Notes under the pieces: model-generated
Told to the model about the DNA's origin: nothing
Database searches by the model: none
The model's input: only the letters and a program-made list of their open reading frames with translations
Made by a program: the position numbers and the translations under genes
DNA from: Cryptomeria japonica
Lineage: Eukaryota; Streptophyta; Pinopsida; Cupressales; Cupressaceae
NCBI RefSeq assembly: GCF_030272615.1
Contig: NC_081407.1
Coordinates: 267,415,574 to 267,479,573 of the forward strand
Length of the DNA stretch: 64,000 bases
Reading direction: 5' to 3'
Shown: positions 61,439-64,000 of the stretch, in pieces
Layout of the letters: each line of letters starts with the position of its first letter
Position numbering within the stretch: the stretch's first letter is position 1

Positions 61439-63564
61439 AAGTGTACCTTGAGAAAGGATAAATTTGAGAAAGAGAATCCTAAAAGGATGTAGAAGTTGAT
61501 CAAAAAATCAATTTCTGTGCGAAATTTGGAGATTTTGGTGTCTTTGATTGACGGGTCTTCTAGAAAAGCACAAAGAAGAACTAGGTATGTCTCTGTCTGT
61601 CCTCCAATGAAGATAGGTTCCTCTAGAACCCCTCACAGATCTACAACAAGTGAAAAGAAAGGGCAAAGGCGTAAGCAGAAATAAACAAGAAAGAAAGATG
61701 GTCTGAAGCTAGTGATTGAAGAAGTAGAGAGAAGCAACTCTAATGAAGAAGTACAAAAAGATTAATTTCCAATACAAGAACAATCTAAAAGGACAAAAAA
61801 TGAAAAAGAAGAGAACATAATGCCTCTAAGCCAAAGGAAGAGAACTCTAGTCTCTCTAATAGAGACCCTAACCAAGAAGAGAAAGTAGGTGAAGAAGAAG
61901 TCAATTACTCCTCTAACTGATCCCAATTATCAACCACTTGACTTGGATAGTTTAGTAACTACTATTTGTGCATATGATTCATTGAATGAGATTGTAGGAT
62001 TGTATGTTGAGTCCCCTCATGCTGATAGGGAAAAGATAGAAAAAGTAGCAATCAAGTATTTGATTACTTATGACAAGACTCTTAGTGATATTTATAACAA
62101 GATGCCCAAGAAACTAATTGAAGCTATGACAACAACAAGAAAAGATGCATTGATGAAGGCTTCTCACATGATGACACGTTCTTTGGACAAGGTGTGCAAC
62201 CTTCTATTTAAGGAAGATAGATCCAAAATTGTACATGAATTAAATACAAGATTCAAAACCAAGGAGAGAGTAAATTTCATCATGGGAGTTGATCCAGACA
62301 ACCTCTAGAGGATGATTAGACAAACTAAAGATGATGCTATGGAGGCTGCAAAACATTTGAAGGGGAGTTTGGAGAAGACAGACATTGGATCTGGTCTAGG
62401 AGAGAGTAGCAATAAGACTGATCTAGAGAAGAGAATAAATGAGTAGAAGAGTGAAAATGTTGATCCAGAGATTGATCTAGATGATCAAATGAACATAGAA
62501 CATAATGTAGAGAATATAGTTGAAGAGATTCTAGAGGATATTGAGGAGAAAGAGAAGAAAGAGGATTTGGAGAATAAGAAAATAGAAGAAAAGGAGGAAA
62601 AGAAGACAAAATAAATAACATAAGAGAAAGAGAAGATAAAAGAGAAGAAGGAAAGTCCTAAGAAGGAGAAGGAGAAGGAGAAGAGTGTAGGGGATGAAAA
62701 AAGAAGAATTTATGTTGGAGAATCTTTCAGGCCCTCTAGAGATTCTGCATCAAATGGACCTCAATTATTTGTCACCCCTCCACATATTTCATTTGGGTGA
62801 CGTCCTCTATCATACCACAAGAAATTTATCATTTCTCAAGTGGATTGTAGTGAATTGGTCAACGATACATTAAAGTTTCTTCATGAGATACTTATGTAGG
62901 TTGTGTTAGATGAATCTCTAAGTAATATAGAGCACTTATAGGTGTTACTTTAGAGCTTGGAAAATCATGCTTCTAATTTTGAAGCTATAATTTTGGAACA
63001 TGTTGAGAAGAAGGTAGAGGAGAAAAGACTAGAAGAGCTAGTAAATAAGTCTACAAATGTATATACCTAGCTACACGAAAGTATAAAATCTTTTGAGAAG
63101 AGAGTAGATCATATTGCATAAGTACATAAATTTTGTCACCAGTGGCCTAAATCAATGAAAGAGATTAAAATAAGATAGATACTTTGGAAACATAGATTGT
63201 ACAGTCCAGTGCAATGAATTTAAAGAAAGATGAAGATGGTAACAAGAGATCATGAATAGAGAACCTGTACATAAAGATAAACCTATTGATTGATCAGAAG
63301 GAGAAGATCATGAAATATTTTGGTCATTTGAGAGATGTGATAGACATACATCTCACCAGCATGGTGAAGATTCATGAAGAATCTCAAGAGTTAAGTAAGA
63401 TAATAAAAGTTTTAGCTAATTGTGTTGAGGCAGAAAGTCTCTTTTTTAAGATGGAGAGTCGGCACAATATTCTGGTCTATGCAAGAGTATATTGGAATGT
63501 CACTTTGGCTCAACTAAAATTTATTCATAAGAGTATCATACCCCCAACTCAGCAAGGTGGTTAA
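61439..63564 (+). pseudogene. ORF2 of element B, 3' part
   Basis: Resumes after element C at AAGTGTACC, matching unit 1 at 34705. It contains the basic RRTRYVSV piece (61496-61684) and the KKKSITPLTDPNY helical block (61889-62308). A Glu/Lys-rich stretch (62460-62700) follows, then a final helical piece (63286-63564) ending SIIPPTQQGG. 61496 and 61889 share a frame, shifted by one from the 5' part. It closely follows the A copy from 34705 to 36900, with its own substitutions. Function unknown, as for A and C. Confidence 0.72.
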
Positions 63565-63780
63565 ATATTTTTCGGTAAGATAATTTTGATTTTATACATA
63601 TGTAGATATGTTGGTAACACAGTTTTGGTTTTTCGGTTTTTAGAAGGTGTTGTAGATAGCAGGAGTTACATATAGTTTGTTGAGTTTTGTTGTAAGGAGA
63701 CACCCTTTGTCTTTTATGTCCAATTGGGAGTGAGTTTTTGAATTAGCACAAGTGTTGCCATCAATAAAAAAGGGTAAGAT

Positions 63781-64000
63781 TGTTGCAAATATGAGTCCTT
63801 GTTGTCATTGATGTGAAACTTGTCAATTCAGATGTGTAACTTTGTAATACTCTTTGGTCTGGATTTGGTCTAGTATAATGTAGTAAAAAAGGGTTAGTAT
63901 TGTGATCATGTAGATCTGTGGACTATACTTGTGAATTATTTAGAAGGTATATAAAGGTATATCATGAAGTTTATGGAGCTTTGGTGATGATATCTGGGGT
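63781..64000 (+). repeat. 3' LTR of element B, partial
   Basis: Starts TGTTGCAAATATG directly after AGGGTAAGAT (polypurine tract) and runs off the window. Over 220 bp it is much closer to the 3' LTR of A (37117) than to its own 5' LTR at 46948. Confidence 0.88.

Larger units (their letters stand above)
42642..64000. repeat. Segmental duplication, unit 2 (runs off the window)
   Basis: Follows unit 1 from 28631 on, in the same orientation. The start-to-start distance is 14,011 bp, which fits a tandem duplication. The unit is expanded by a LINE (48306-50904) and element C (53452-61433), both absent from unit 1. See unit 1 for shared landmarks. Confidence 0.85.
46948..64000 (+). mobile_element. 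Element B: LTR retrotransposon with gag-like and ORF2, twice interrupted
   Basis: 5' LTR 46948-48177, primer site 48180-48190, gag-like region (about 48191-52140), ORF2 (52390-53451 and 61439-63564), and a 3' LTR that begins at 63781 and leaves the window. A LINE sits in the gag region and element C sits in ORF2. Without the insertions the internal region would be about 5 kb. No protease, integrase or reverse transcriptase appears. It shares the insertion site and left flank with element A, so A and B descend from one insertion that was later duplicated. Confidence 0.85.

Overview
The window looks like intergenic DNA from a large, repeat-packed plant genome. It is AT-rich and holds nested LTR retrotransposons, plant-type LINE pieces with an RNase H domain, a TRIM, a MULE-like MITE and long microsatellites. 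I found no intact host gene, tRNA, rRNA or CRISPR array. A gymnosperm such as a conifer is my guess, but nothing here proves it. Nearly every coding stretch is a decayed transposable-element ORF, so the useful annotation is which element each belongs to and in what order they arrived.

Layout. 221-6905 is a decayed minus-strand Ty1/copia element with paired 774-bp LTRs, interrupted by a probable solo LTR (2831-4038). 7000-8005 holds LTR relics and strong inverted repeats. 8006-13428 is non-coding. 13429-22372 is bounded by TG...CA termini and a perfect TATGA target-site duplication, and contains a 5'-truncated LINE and a (TA)n tract. 22373-28630 shows nothing recognisable.

From 28631 on, the sequence is dominated by a segmental duplication. 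Unit 1 starts at 28631 and unit 2 at 42642, about 14 kb apart. Both carry the same TRIM and the same large LTR element (A in unit 1, 32467-38461; B in unit 2, 46948 to beyond the end). A has lost its gag region. B received a LINE (48306-50904, 13-bp TSD) and a whole minus-strand LTR element C (53452-61433, two 1192-bp LTRs, 5-bp TSD).

The most interesting content is the shared coding plan of A/B and C. Each has LTRs of about 1.2-1.35 kb and a purine-rich PPT; an initiator-tRNA-Met-like primer site is visible in B and C. Each encodes (gag lost in A) a gag-like protein of coiled coil plus several CCHC zinc knuckles, then a second ORF of about 1,100 codons of unknown function where pol should be. 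I see no protease, integrase, reverse transcriptase or RNase H in them. This looks like a non-autonomous LTR retrotransposon family with its own conserved ORF2. C landed inside the homologous ORF2 of B. Separately, the LINE in B (and perhaps the one at 19-21 kb) carries an extra ORF downstream of the RNase H domain.
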